In this document: piece by piece, positions 26,328 to 37,700 of the stretch | Layout of the letters: each line of letters opens with the position of its first letter | Position numbering within the stretch: position 1 is the stretch's first letter | Source of the DNA: Mycolicibacterium neworleansense | GTDB lineage: Bacteria; Actinomycetota; Actinomycetes; Mycobacteriales; Mycobacteriaceae | Assembly (NCBI RefSeq): GCF_001245615.1 | Contig: NZ_CWKH01000002.1 | Location: 62,001 to 126,000 of the forward strand | Length of the DNA: 64,000 bases | Direction: 5' to 3' | Made by a program: the position numbers and the translations under genes | Notes under the pieces: model-generated | Told to the model about the DNA's origin: nothing | What the model saw: the letters and a program-made list of their open reading frames with translations, nothing else | The model's database searches: none

Positions 26328-26717
26328 CTACTGCGCGGGTGGCGCGCCGTGGAAGACCGCCTCGACGTTGTTGCCGTCGGGATCGCGGACGAAGGCGCCG
26401 AAGTAACCCGGGTGGTACTCGGGCCACAGCCGCGGCGCGTGCAGCGACTCGGCACCCAGCTTGAGCGCGGCGTCGTAGAACGCCGTGACGGCGTCCACGT
26501 CCGCGGCCTGGAAGGCGACATGGATCTCCCGGTTAGGCCCGCCGGCATCGCCTGCGCTGGCGTCGGCGATCCAGAAGTCCGGATGCCCGTCGGTGCCGTA
26601 GCCGATGGCCACGCCGTAGTCCATCTGCCGGCTGTAGCCCAGCACGCCCAGCACGGTGTCGTAGAACTGGGAGGCCTTGGTGAAGTCGGTGCAGTTGATA
26701 CCGAAGTGATCGATCAC
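26328..26717 (-). CDS. VOC-family (glyoxalase/dioxygenase-fold) protein
   Basis: 129 residues from GTG 26717 (IDHFGINCTDFTKASQFYDTVLGVLGY). Paired beta-alpha-beta-beta-beta modules with metal-position His in IDHFGINC and HVAFQAADVDAVTAFYDAAL, and a terminal Glu in RDPDGNNVEAVFHG. Substrate unknown; members include glyoxalase I, dioxygenases and resistance proteins. Convergent with the Mce-associated-like gene (3 bp gap). CAAGAT 6 nt upstream is a weak leaderless -10. Confidence 0.8.
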   Translation of the reverse strand: MIDHFGINCTDFTKASQFYDTVLGVLGYSRQMDYGVAIGYGTDGHPDFWIADASAGDAGGPNREIHVAFQAADVDAVTAFYDAALKLGAESLHAPRLWPEYHPGYFGAFVRDPDGNNVEAVFHGAPPAQ

Positions 26718-26805
26718 CGCCTGATCTTGGCACGGCCCACCGACAACACCTCGAATTTCGGCGCACCCCATAGGCATACGCGGTTGATCGTCGTAGGTTA
26801 GTTAG

Positions 26806-28527
26806 ATGAGCTACGACCTGTGCATCCGCGGCGGGACCATTGTCGACGGTCTGGGCGGCGAACCGTACGTGGGCGACGTCGCGGTGCGCGATGGAGTGAT
26901 CGCCGCAATCGGTTCCGTGGCCGGGACGGCCGAACGCGAGATCGACGCCACCGGGTTGTTGGTCACCCCGGGTTTCGTCGATCTGCACACGCACTACGAC
27001 GGTCAGGCGATCTGGTCGGACCGGCTCAATCCGTCCTCGGCGCACGGGGTCACCACCGCGGTGATGGGTAACTGCGGTGTCGGGTTCGCGCCCTGCCGCC
27101 CAGACGATCACGACGTGCTCGTCGATGTGATGGCCGGCGTGGAGGACATTCCGGGGGTCGTCATGGTCGACGGGCTGCCCTGGACGTGGGAGACGTTCCC
27201 CGAGTTCCTCGATGCCCTGTCCTCGCGCCGCCTGGACATCGACGTGGCCGCGTTCCTACCGCACTCCCCGCTGCGGGTGTACGTGATGGGCCGGCGCGGC
27301 GTGGACCGAGAACCGGCCACCACCGAGGATCTGGCACTCATGCGCAAGCTTGCCGCCGAGGCCGTGACCTGCGGCGCGCTGGGGTTCGCCTCGTCCCGTC
27401 TGACGATCCACAAGACCGAGAGCGGCAAGCCGATTCCCAGTTATGACGCCGGCTACGCGGAGATCGAGGCGATCGCCCGTGGGGTCGACGACGCCGGTGG
27501 CGGCCTGATCCAGTTCGTCCCCGATCTGGTCGCCGGCGACTACGAACCGGCGCTGCAGACGGTGTTCGACGTGGCCGCCGACGTGGGGTTGCCCGTCACG
27601 TTCACATTGGCGATCGGCAATGCCGGGCCGCCGTTCTTCGAGGACGCGCTGCGCATGGTGGAGAAGGCGAACACCGACGGCGGCAACATCACCGCGCAGA
27701 TCTTCCCCCGCCCGATCGGACTGGTGCTCGGCCTTGAGCTGTCGGGCAACCCGTTCGTCCTCTACCCCAGCTACCGCGAGATCGCCCACCTGCCGCTCGC
27801 CGAGCGTGTCGCCGAGATGCGCAAACCCGAAGTCCGCCAACGGATTCTGGGCGATTCCGCGGCCAGCGACGGACATCCGCTGATGTTCGCCGTCCAGGCC
27901 TGGGACTACATGTATCCGCTGGGCGAGCAGCCCGATTACGAGCCCGACCCGTCGAACTCGATCGGTGCCCGGGCCCGGGCTCGCGGCGTCGACCCGCTCG
28001 AGGAGGCCTACGACCGCCTGCTCGACGACGACGGGCACGCCATGCTGCTGGTCACGCTGGCCAACTTCCGCGACAACTCCCTCGACACCGTCGCCGAGTT
28101 GATCCGGCGCGACGACGTCATCCTGGGTCTCGGCGATGGAGGCGCGCATTACGGCATGATCTGCGACGCGAGCTTCCCGACCTACCTGCTGACGCACTGG
28201 GTACGCGACCGGGGTGCGGGCACGCTGCGCGTCGCCGACGCCGTCCGGGAGCTGACCTCGGTACCTGCGCGTGTCGCCGGGCTGGCCGATCGTGGACGAA
28301 TTGCGTTGGGCTACAAGGCCGATCTCAATGTCATCGACCATGCGGCACTGCGGTTGCACCGGCCGGTCGTCGCCTACGACCTCCCCGGGGGCGGGCGCCG
28401 CCTTGACCAGTCCGCGGACGGTTATGTCGCGACCGTGGTGTCCGGGGAGATCATCGCCGAGAACGGGGTCCCGACGGACGCGCGCCCCGGACGTCTGGTC
28501 CGCGGCAGACAACCTGCACCCATGTGA
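26806..28527 (+). CDS. N-acyl-D-amino-acid deacylase (amidohydrolase)
   Basis: 573 residues. GFVDLHTHYDGQAIWSD carries the metal HxH, GNCGVGFAPC the family Cys ligand, and GDGGAHYGMICD a late metal Asp/His. The N-terminal composite beta-domain (CIRGGTIVDGLGGEPYVGDVAVRDGVIAAIG) is typical. Removes the acyl group from N-acyl-D-amino acids in the cytosol; related enzymes act on hydantoin-type substrates. ATG preceded by TAGGTT (26794-26799) six nt upstream, so leaderless. Confidence 0.9.
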   Translation: MSYDLCIRGGTIVDGLGGEPYVGDVAVRDGVIAAIGSVAGTAEREIDATGLLVTPGFVDLHTHYDGQAIWSDRLNPSSAHGVTTAVMGNCGVGFAPCRPDDHDVLVDVMAGVEDIPGVVMVDGLPWTWETFPEFLDALSSRRLDIDVAAFLPHSPLRVYVMGRRGVDREPATTEDLALMRKLAAEAVTCGALGFASSRLTIHKTESGKPIPSYDAGYAEIEAIARGVDDAGGGLIQFVPDLVAGDYEPALQTVFDVAADVGLPVTFTLAIGNAGPPFFEDALRMVEKANTDGGNITAQIFPRPIGLVLGLELSGNPFVLYPSYREIAHLPLAERVAEMRKPEVRQRILGDSAASDGHPLMFAVQAWDYMYPLGEQPDYEPDPSNSIGARARARGVDPLEEAYDRLLDDDGHAMLLVTLANFRDNSLDTVAELIRRDDVILGLGDGGAHYGMICDASFPTYLLTHWVRDRGAGTLRVADAVRELTSVPARVAGLADRGRIALGYKADLNVIDHAALRLHRPVVAYDLPGGGRRLDQSADGYVATVVSGEIIAENGVPTDARPGRLVRGRQPAPM

Positions 28528-28570
28528 CAGGTCCGCCACGACGGGGCGCCAACAGAACTATTCTCACGTC

Positions 28571-28951
28571 ATGAGCGTGAAAGTGGATCTCAACCAGCTG
28601 GCCGACAAGCTGGCGGACTACACGTTCGCCTACCTCGTCACGGTCGACGACAACTACCACGCACACACTGTCGCGGTGGAGCCTCACCTGGTCAACGGCG
28701 TCATTCATGTGGGCCCGGTCGGTGGGCACACCCGCAGAAACCTCGCCTCTCACGAGCACGCGACGCTGGTCTGTCCGCCACGTCAGCCCGGCGGGTATTC
28801 ACTGATCGTCGACGGCCGGGGTCAGGCCGGCACGGCCGGCGACGAGACGCATCAGATCGTGCCCAGCCGCGCGGTGCTGCATCGCAAGGCGGCGCAGCCC
28901 GGACCACCTGGTCAGTGCGACAGCGACTGCATCGTCTTGTCGGAGAACTGA
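28571..28951 (+). CDS. Pyridoxamine-5'-phosphate-oxidase-like (split-barrel) protein
   Basis: 126 residues from ATG 28571. Split-barrel pattern: LADYTFAYLVTVDDNYHAHTVAVEPHLVNGVIHVG...GHTRRNLASHEHATLVCPP...YSLIVDGRG. Likely binds FMN or F420. TATTCT at 28559-28564 sits 6 nt before the ATG (leaderless). The C-terminus has CDSDCIVLS, two Cys not typical of the family. Function unassigned. Confidence 0.75.
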   Translation: MSVKVDLNQLADKLADYTFAYLVTVDDNYHAHTVAVEPHLVNGVIHVGPVGGHTRRNLASHEHATLVCPPRQPGGYSLIVDGRGQAGTAGDETHQIVPSRAVLHRKAAQPGPPGQCDSDCIVLSEN

Positions 28952-29028
28952 CCTCGCCGTTCCTCGCCGAGCGTGGCGCTCATGCCCGCAATTCCGCCAA
29001 AAAACGTGCATAAGGCCCACACTCGTCA

Positions 29029-29862
29029 TCAAATCGGGCAACCGGCGGCCCGCAGCTTGGCCCGCACGCGATCGATCACGATGTGCGGCCGGGACATCAT
29101 CTCCGCGCTGACCCGGACGACCGACCAACCGGCCTCCTCCAGCAACGCGATGCGGTCGATGTCCCAGGATCGCTGGCGCCGGTCGGTCCAGTGCTGAACG
29201 CCGTCGTATTCGACCGCGACCTTCCATTCCCGCCATCCCATGTCGACGCGGATGTGCAGTTCATGAAACTCGATCTGGGTCTCGGGAGTCGGCAAGCCGG
29301 CACCAACGACGATCAGCCGCAGCCTGCTCTCCTGAGGAGACTCGGCACCACCATCGAGCAAGGGCAACACCGAACGTAGCCGCGCGACACCTCTGGCGCC
29401 CGGGTGAGCCTCGGCCACGGCGAGTACATCGGCGGGCTTGATGTCGGTGGCGTTGAGCAGAGCATCCACGAGTGGGACGGCGACTTCACAACGGTATGAC
29501 CGACCGAGGTCGAACGCTGTGCGGGCCGGGCTGGTCAGATCCATCCCGGCGACCGTGCACATCTCGGTGGGGCTGAGTGTCCACGAGTGCACGACCATCC
29601 CCGCGGGCATGCGTCGGTCGGCGCGGATGATTTCCGCGGGCCTGTCCGGGTTCAACCACTTGGTGCCCAGTACGGCGGCGGCCGAGGTTCCGGCAAGCGT
29701 CGCACCGGTGGACAGCCAGGCCGCCTGAGCTCTGATCCGGGCGGTCAGCTCAAGATCGCGCCTGACGTACACATCCCGATAGAGCGCGACGTGATCGCGG
29801 GCCAGCCGGCGTCGGGTCAACTCACCGCGGCGTACCGCGGCACTTCCGATGAAGGGTTCCAT
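29029..29862 (-). CDS. DUF559 endonuclease-like protein with AbiEi-type N-terminus
   Basis: 277 residues from ATG 29862 (MEPFIGSAAVRRGELTRRRL). The N-terminal winged-helix-like region (residues ~1-60) resembles AbiEi antitoxins. The C-terminal ~100 residues are a DUF559/Vsr-like fold: EFHELHIRVDMGWREWKVAVEYDGVQHW, then RIALLEEAGWSVVRVSAEMM. Paralogues of this kind are numerous in mycobacteria; nuclease activity is unproven. No toxin partner is adjacent, so a toxin-antitoxin role is doubtful. Confidence 0.75.
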   Translation of the reverse strand: MEPFIGSAAVRRGELTRRRLARDHVALYRDVYVRRDLELTARIRAQAAWLSTGATLAGTSAAAVLGTKWLNPDRPAEIIRADRRMPAGMVVHSWTLSPTEMCTVAGMDLTSPARTAFDLGRSYRCEVAVPLVDALLNATDIKPADVLAVAEAHPGARGVARLRSVLPLLDGGAESPQESRLRLIVVGAGLPTPETQIEFHELHIRVDMGWREWKVAVEYDGVQHWTDRRQRSWDIDRIALLEEAGWSVVRVSAEMMSRPHIVIDRVRAKLRAAGCPI

Positions 29863-29949
29863 GCCCGCAGGCTGGGTGCCCGCACCGACGAGCGTGGCGC
29901 CCGTGCACGGAAACTCGGCAATCCCTGTGCACAGACGCCACGCTGGGGA

Positions 29950-29991
29950 CAAAAACGAAAAAGCCCCGGCGCGCAGAGCGCACCGGGGCTT
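29950..29991 (-). terminator. Rho-independent terminator of groEL2
   Basis: Minus-strand transcript: stem of 9 bp AAGCCCCGG / CCGGGGCTT (29983-29991 with 29961-29969) closing a GC-rich loop, followed by a T-rich run (complement of 29950-29960). A textbook intrinsic terminator 16 bp after the groEL2 stop. Confidence 0.85.
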
Positions 29992-30006
29992 CCTCGTAAG
30001 CAGGAC

Positions 30007-31677
<1,671 letters not shown>

Positions 31678-31743
31678 TCAGTGCCCGCGACGGACGACTG
31701 GGGTGTGCTCCCGCAGGTGCGGCCCCGGTCTCACCGTCCCGAC

Positions 31744-31770
31744 CTAGCACTCACTGATCGAGAGTGCCAA
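31744..31770 (-). promoter_or_regulatory. CIRCE element 1 (HrcA operator)
   Basis: CTAGCACTC (31744-31752), 9-bp spacer, GAGTGCCAA (31762-31770). Matches the consensus TTAGCACTC-N9-GAGTGCTAA at 16 of 18 positions. Lies 115-141 bp upstream of the groEL2 start. Confidence 0.92.
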
Positions 31771-31778
31771 CTGCATTC

Positions 31779-31805
31779 TTAGCACTCGACCAGGGCGAGT
31801 GCAAG
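31779..31805 (-). promoter_or_regulatory. CIRCE element 2 (HrcA operator)
   Basis: TTAGCACTC (31779-31787), 9-bp spacer, GAGTGCAAG (31797-31805). The left arm is perfect; the right arm has two mismatches. Repeats start 35 bp apart from element 1. Two CIRCE sites before groEL2 are known from M. tuberculosis. Confidence 0.9.
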
Positions 31806-31896
31806 GTTGTGGAGCGCTCGTTCAGTGTCCCGTCCTACGCCGCTGGCGAAATGCGGATCAGACGCCACATCAGCACCAACAGATCCCGCAGCCGTC

Positions 31897-32721
31897 CTAC
31901 CGTGCGAGCACGAACTGCCAGCCCGCGGCCTGCATGGCCGGTATCGCCTCGGCGAAACCGGCGTGCGTGCCGGACTGGGGGTGGTTCATGTGGGCGATGA
32001 CGATCGATCCCGGCGCGGCGTTCATGACGTTGGACCGCACGGCCGCCGCGGATGCCGTCGCACCATTGTCGGCGTTCACAGTGAACCCCAACGGTTGCTC
32101 GCCCAGTTCGCGCACGATCTCGACGGCCACGTCGTCATAGTGGGCGGTGCCGGGCCGGAACCAGGTGGGCGCCCGGCCGGTCAGCGCGGTCAGTCGCTGG
32201 TGATTGCCCCACACCTCATCGACCGCCTCGCCGGCCGAGCGGGTCCCGGCGATGCCATAGGCCGACCGTCCCGTCACCGACAGCGGCACATGCCGGGTGC
32301 CGTGATTGCCGATCTCGAACAGCGGGTTGGCGGCCAGCTGCCGCGCCCGGTCCGGGTTCCGGTCCAGCCATTTCGAGTTGAGCATGAGCACCGCCGGCAC
32401 ACCGTTGCGTTGCAGCGTGTCGAGCAGCGCGTCGTCGCAGGCACCGTCGCAGGCGTCGAACGTCAGCGCGATCTGGCGGCCGGCGGTGGCAAAGGACGTG
32501 GCGATCCCAGGCAGGGCCATCCCCCACTGGGTGGGCACACGTGTCTTGTCGGTGACGGCCACGGACGGCGGGTCGATGGCGTTGGGGTCCGCCCCGGCCG
32601 TCGGCATCCCGGCACGCAAGGTGTAGCCGGCGGCGACCGCGCTGACCGCGCTCGCCGCCAGGAAGGCGCGCCTGGTGATCACATTTGCTGACGGTAGGTC
32701 GGGATCTTGACGACCCGCCAT
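31897..32721 (-). CDS. Exported polysaccharide deacetylase family protein
   Basis: 274 residues. Twin-arginine signal (TRRAFLAASAVSAVAAGYTLRAG). NodB domain: TFDAC (motif 1, the second Asp of TFDD replaced by Ala-Cys-Asp), HGTRH (motif 2), FRPGTAHYD (motif 3), and a terminal IVIAHMNHP (motif 5 His). Members deacetylate cell-wall N-acetyl sugars. The altered first motif puts catalytic detail in doubt. Tail-to-tail near the groEL2 promoter but on the same strand as groEL2. Confidence 0.82.
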   Translation of the reverse strand: MAGRQDPDLPSANVITRRAFLAASAVSAVAAGYTLRAGMPTAGADPNAIDPPSVAVTDKTRVPTQWGMALPGIATSFATAGRQIALTFDACDGACDDALLDTLQRNGVPAVLMLNSKWLDRNPDRARQLAANPLFEIGNHGTRHVPLSVTGRSAYGIAGTRSAGEAVDEVWGNHQRLTALTGRAPTWFRPGTAHYDDVAVEIVRELGEQPLGFTVNADNGATASAAAVRSNVMNAAPGSIVIAHMNHPQSGTHAGFAEAIPAMQAAGWQFVLAR

Positions 32722-32754
32722 CGATTGGCTGTGGGTTGGCTGCGGGCCTGCGCG

Positions 32755-33312
32755 TCAGTGCCCTTGCGACAACACGAACAGTTCGGCGCGATCGCCGTTG
32801 CGTACGAGCAACACGGTCTCGCAGTCGGGAGGCGTGCCCCGGTAGTTGTCGGTCAGGACGTCCTCACCGGACAAGACCCGGGTGCTGATCGCGAGCTGGG
32901 TTCCCGCATCGCAGTGGAATTCCGGGCGGCCGACGAAGTCCTGTTCGACGATCTCGTCATCGCAGGTGGCAGCTCGCAACCGGGGAAAGTCTGGATTCGC
33001 TTGGGCAAGTGCCTGTTTCGCGGAGTCGAAGCTCCCGCTCACCAGGCACCTCCCCCGGTAGAAGTCGGCACCGGCGAACATCGGCGCGACGGTCATTTCC
33101 TCGAACGTGACACCGTCTGGGATTCCGATGCGGCGCAGTTCCATCGCTTCGGCTGCCCCTTTGGCGTCGAGGCCGTGCGGGCCGAGGTCGTCGTCACCGA
33201 AACCGAATATGGCGAAGACAACACCCGATGCCACGATCAACAGGCCCACACCGGACACCACGACGGCGACGGCGATCAAGGCCACAACCCACCAGTTGAT
33301 CCCCCGACCCAT
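32755..33312 (-). CDS. Membrane-anchored protein of unknown function
   Basis: 185 residues. One long N-terminal hydrophobic segment (WWVVALIAVAVVVSGVGLLIVASGVVFAIF), then a soluble domain with four Cys (RGRCLVSG, ATCDDE, FHCDAG, PDCETVL) that could form disulfides outside the cell. ATG 33312 is backed by TAGCCT (complement of 33319-33324) 6 nt upstream, leaderless. No family recognised. Confidence 0.7.
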   Translation of the reverse strand: MGRGINWWVVALIAVAVVVSGVGLLIVASGVVFAIFGFGDDDLGPHGLDAKGAAEAMELRRIGIPDGVTFEEMTVAPMFAGADFYRGRCLVSGSFDSAKQALAQANPDFPRLRAATCDDEIVEQDFVGRPEFHCDAGTQLAISTRVLSGEDVLTDNYRGTPPDCETVLLVRNGDRAELFVLSQGH

Positions 33313-33330
33313 TCAGCCAGGCTAATGCGC

Positions 33331-34161
33331 CTACGACTGGTACCGGCGCACCTTTTCGGCGTAGTCATCGAGCAGGCGCAGCGATTCGTCCTTGCCGACC
33401 GACGGCAGGAACAGCCCGAGCTGGCCGAAGCCGAGATCCTCGGCGGCACGCCAATAGTCGGCCTTGATCGGTGCGCCGAACATCATCAACGGCACGTCCT
33501 GCACACCGCCGCCTCGCATCTGCCCGATCCGCTGCGCCAGCACATCCCTGGGCAGCGGGTTCGAAATCCAGCCTGCGCCATGACGAATCACCCTCTTGAC
33601 CGTGGCGTCGGAATTGCCGCCGACATAGATGGGCGGGTGTGGTTGCCGAACCGGCTTGGGACGGCAGTACGACGATTCGAAGTTGACGTACTTGCCGTGG
33701 TACTCGGCGGGTTCATCGGTCCACAGCGCCTTGATCGCCTCGATGCTCTCATCCAGCCGTGCGCCACGGGTTTTCGGATCGGTGCCGTGGTCGCGCATCT
33801 CCTCGAGGTTCCAGCCGGCGCCGACGCCGAACACGAATCGGCCGCCGGAGACGAGGTCGATGCTGGCGGCTTCTTTGGCGGTGTGGATCGGATCGCGCTG
33901 AATCAGCAGGGCGACTCCGGTAACGAGTTCGATCGTGGACGTCACCGCCGCGGCGGCCGCGAGGGTGACGAACGGGTCGAGGGTGTTGTAGTACCACGGC
34001 GGCAAGTCGCCGCCGCTCGGATACGGGGACTCGCGACTGACCGGGATATGGCTGTGCTCGGCAACGATGAGTGAGGCGAAGCCCCGCTCCTCGATCGCGC
34101 GGGCCAGTGAGACCGGGTCGATGCTGTCGTCGTCGACGAAGGTGGCGATGCCGAACTTCAT
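33331..34161 (-). CDS. LLM-class F420-dependent oxidoreductase
   Basis: 276 residues from ATG 34161 (MKFGIATFVDDDSIDPVSLARAIEERGFASLIVAEHSHIP). TIM-barrel luciferase-like enzyme; the blocks TLAAAAAVTSTIELVTGVALL, RDPIHTAKEAASIDLVSGGRFVFGVGAGW and PPIYVGG are typical of the mycobacterial F420-type subfamily. Substrate unknown. TAGCGT (complement of 34169-34174) lies 7 nt upstream, so leaderless. Confidence 0.88.
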   Translation of the reverse strand: MKFGIATFVDDDSIDPVSLARAIEERGFASLIVAEHSHIPVSRESPYPSGGDLPPWYYNTLDPFVTLAAAAAVTSTIELVTGVALLIQRDPIHTAKEAASIDLVSGGRFVFGVGAGWNLEEMRDHGTDPKTRGARLDESIEAIKALWTDEPAEYHGKYVNFESSYCRPKPVRQPHPPIYVGGNSDATVKRVIRHGAGWISNPLPRDVLAQRIGQMRGGGVQDVPLMMFGAPIKADYWRAAEDLGFGQLGLFLPSVGKDESLRLLDDYAEKVRRYQS

Positions 34162-34720
34162 CTGGCCGACGCTACTCCCGCGGGCAGGCCGCCGGCCCGG
34201 GACGCGTGAGGCAAGCGGGGCGTGGTCACCGAGCGAACCGGCCGGCAGCGCCGATATGAACATCTGGCCAACTTCGGTCTCCGATGCCTCGCGGCGGCGA
34301 CCGATCGACAGTGACCATCCACCTTCGCTCGCGCCGCCAAGTTACCCACTGTCACATGGGCGTTCAGACAAGCCATGGCAATGCAGCAACCATCCGCGTC
34401 CGAGAATTTGACTAGGTCATCAAATATCTGGCAAATCTCAAGATATTGATCTATCTGCGGGTTTAGCCACTCCCCAAGCCTTGCGGCAAGCAACAGTTGC
34501 GCCAGTTTGCTTGCATGTGCAACAACCGCCGAAAACCGCCTGAGAAAAAGCTGAGTTTTCAGACGGGTTGTGCGTAAATTTCTCCGCGAAACCGGGGGAA
34601 ATCGCCCATCGGAATCGAGGGGTCTCACCAACTGGAGCGACATCGTCAGTGATTGCTGCTCGCCTGCCGAAAATATTGACGGCAGCGTCAACGCTCATTG
34701 TCGGAGATAGGGGCGTAAAC
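34162..34720. promoter_or_regulatory. 559-bp regulatory stretch before the PGRS gene
   Basis: No gene supported. The segment from about 34380 is markedly more AT-rich than its surroundings. It contains AATATC-N13-GATATT near 34417-34441, and an 11-bp-period repeat CCTGAGAAAAAGCTGAG at 34539-34555 matching the box before the 21655-22788 secreted-protein gene. An open frame upstream of GTG 34721 exists, but GGAGATAGGGG supports 34721 as start. Confidence 0.5.
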
Positions 34721-37700
34721 GTGGGAAAGCACAGCGTCGCAGGAGGCCGCGGCCGGAGAAGCGCGGCAGGTCCCATCGCGACGGCAGGTCTGGCGAGTAT
34801 CGCGTTGGCCGGGGCCGGCGTCATGCTCCTGTTGGGGCCCGACTCACCGACGATGAGATCGGTGACCGCGGATGTGCGGCTCGTCAACACCGAGGGCCCG
34901 TCCGGCGACTCCAACTCCGATGCAGGCACCACCACTGACAAGCCCAAGGCCGAGAAGCCGCGGCACCCTGACGTCAAGCAGGTGCAAGAACGTTTGCGCG
35001 AGCGGGCAGATGACGCGAAGAAGGCTCTCAACGACATCGCCCGGGAGGCCGGGCTCAAACGCGCCACCGATATTGTGACGGCAAAGGTCAACGGCGACAA
35101 AGACACTCGCAGCTCGCTTCGGCGCCATAGGTCACCGGCCACATCAAAGGCCGGTACCGGCTCGACCGACGCACCGACCACCACCGCCACGGAGGAGCCG
35201 GCACAGACCTCGGGCCCCCGTCACCGCCTGCGCGAGGTCACCGAGCGGGTGCCTACCGCGCTGACGCATCCCACGAGCACCGACGCGCCGGACGACGCCA
35301 CGGCCACGAGCCTCCTGAGCGGCCACCAGGGTGACTCTGCCCCGGTCACGCGAGCGAAGGAGTTCGCCGCCCCGCCGCCCGCCCCGGCACCGGTGGCGCC
35401 GGTCAGCCCGATCACCGGACTGCTGTCCGCGGTCACACTCGGCACCATCATGACGCCCAACGCACCGACAGAACCTGCCGACATGCCCGCTGTCTGGGCG
35501 GTAATGGCTTGGGCGCGTCGGCAATCCGCGTACTCGACGAGCAACAACACGGCCGTGAACCGGAACACCCTGGTCGCCCCGAGCGCTGCGTCAGCCACCC
35601 TCGATCCGGGAGTCCTCGACCCGACCGAGATCGTCAACCGCTGGATCTATCAGCCGGTGCACTACGGCACGCAACTGTGGATCACCAGCCCCCTCGGCAG
35701 CGCCCTCGGCGGCGCGATCAACACGATCTCGGGGCAGTACCTGATCGGCAATGGCGTCGACGGCACCTTGGAGAACCCCGATGGCGGCGACGCCGGATTA
35801 TGGATCGGCGACGGCGGTGACGGTTTCGACGGAGTCGCCGACGGGGTGGCCGGGGGCGACGGCGGTGATGCCGGCTGGTTCGGCGACGGCGGCGAAGGCG
35901 GTGCGGGCTGGGCCGGTCTGAACGGCGGCGACGGCGGCGACGGCGGCAGCTTCGCCGGTATCGGCGGCAGTGGCGGTGCGGGCGGCGCGTCGTCCAATGG
36001 CCAGGCTGCCGGTGATGGCGGCCACGGTGGCGACGCCAATGGCTGGCTGTTTGGCATCGCCGGCGACGGCGGGCAGGGCGGCGTAGGTGTCACCGGCACG
36101 ACCGGCCGCGAAGGCGCCTGGGACGTCGACTACGGCAACGGTTTTGGCAACGGCGAGGATGGTGGTGTCGGCGGCGGCAATGGCGGCAAGGGCGGTGACG
36201 GCGGCAACGCCACCGGTTTCTTCTTCGCCAGCGGCGGCGACGGCGGCCAGGGCGGTACCGCCAGGAGCGGCGACGGTGGTGACGGCACCGGTGCAGGCAG
36301 CATCGGCGGTAACGGCACCATCGGCAACATCCAGGCATTCGGGGTGGACAGCGAGGCAAGTGGTACGGCCACCGGCGGTGACGGTGGCGACGCCACCAAT
36401 GGTGGGCACGGTGGCACCGGCGGCCAGGGCCGCGTCGTGGCCAACGGCACCGGCAGCAAAGCCACGAACAGCACCGCGACGGCCGGTGCCGGCGGCGATG
36501 CCAATACTGGCAGCGGCGCCTTGGGCGGCCAGGCCTATGTCTTCGCGGGAACCTACGGTGACCCCGCCAGTGGCGGCAACATCGACGGCGGCACCGCCGT
36601 CGGTGGTGACGCCGTCAATGGCCAGGGTGGGATCGGCTTGGTCGAGGCGATCAACGGAACCATTTCCGACAGCAGCGCGACGGGCGCGGACGGCAATTCC
36701 GGCGGTCTGGGCGGATACGCGACGGTGAGCGCCACCAACGGCGGCACCATCTCGGGCAGCCATGCGGTTGGCGGCCAGAACAGCGACGCCGCGGCCGGCG
36801 GCAACGCCACGATCACCGCAGGCGGTGCCGGCAGCACGGTGACCGACGCCGACGCCACCGGTGGTGACGCAGGGACGGGCGACGCCAACGGCGGGATCGG
36901 TGGCAACGGCGGTGCCGCCAACGTCGCTTCGACCAACGGCGGGAAAGTCGAGAATGCGTCTGCGACCGGAGGTGCCGGCGGCGACGGCAGTAACGGCGGC
37001 AAGGGCGGCGCAGGCGGCATCGGCGGGGTCATCGCCCAGCGGTCGGGTAGCCAAGCCACCGGTGATGCCCTCGGCGGATCCGGGGGATCAGCCGATGGCG
37101 CCGGAAGCTTTGGCGGACAGGGCGGCGACGGCTGGGTTCAGGCCGGCCTCTACGCCAACCTGGGCGCCGACAGCACGGCGAGCGGTTACGCCCGTGGCGG
37201 TGCCGGCGGCGACGCGACCGGTGGCGGCAAGGGCGGTGCCGGCGGTTTCGCCACCGTCATCTCCTCCGGCGACAGCTCCGCGGCCGATGGCTCTGCCTAC
37301 GGCGGCGCAGGCGGCGCCGGATCCAACGGCGGAACCGGCGGCGGCGGGGCGCGGGCACAGATCACCGCGTTGGGCAACCATTCCACGGCCGGCGGCACGG
37401 TCAGTGCCGGTGACGGGGGCAGTGGCACCGGCGCCGGCGTCACCGGCGGCGCCGGGGGGCAGGCCGTCATCGGTGCGGGGCAGAGCTCCGGCTTCGGCGA
37501 CGCCACCGCCCAGGGCACCGCGACCGGTGGCGACGGCGGCGACGGTCTGAACGGTCACAACGGCGGCAGCGGTGGTGGGGCTGTGATCACGGCCAGACGC
37601 GAGGGCGACTCCATCACCGGCAGCACCGCGACCGGCGGCAAGGGCGGCATCAACGGGGCATCCGGCGGCGGTGCCACCATCAACGCGGCCGGAACCAGTT

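Noticed and set aside
34568..34720. 51-codon N-terminal extension of the PGRS gene
   Set aside because: The translation is not signal-like, and GGAGATAGGGG favours GTG 34721.
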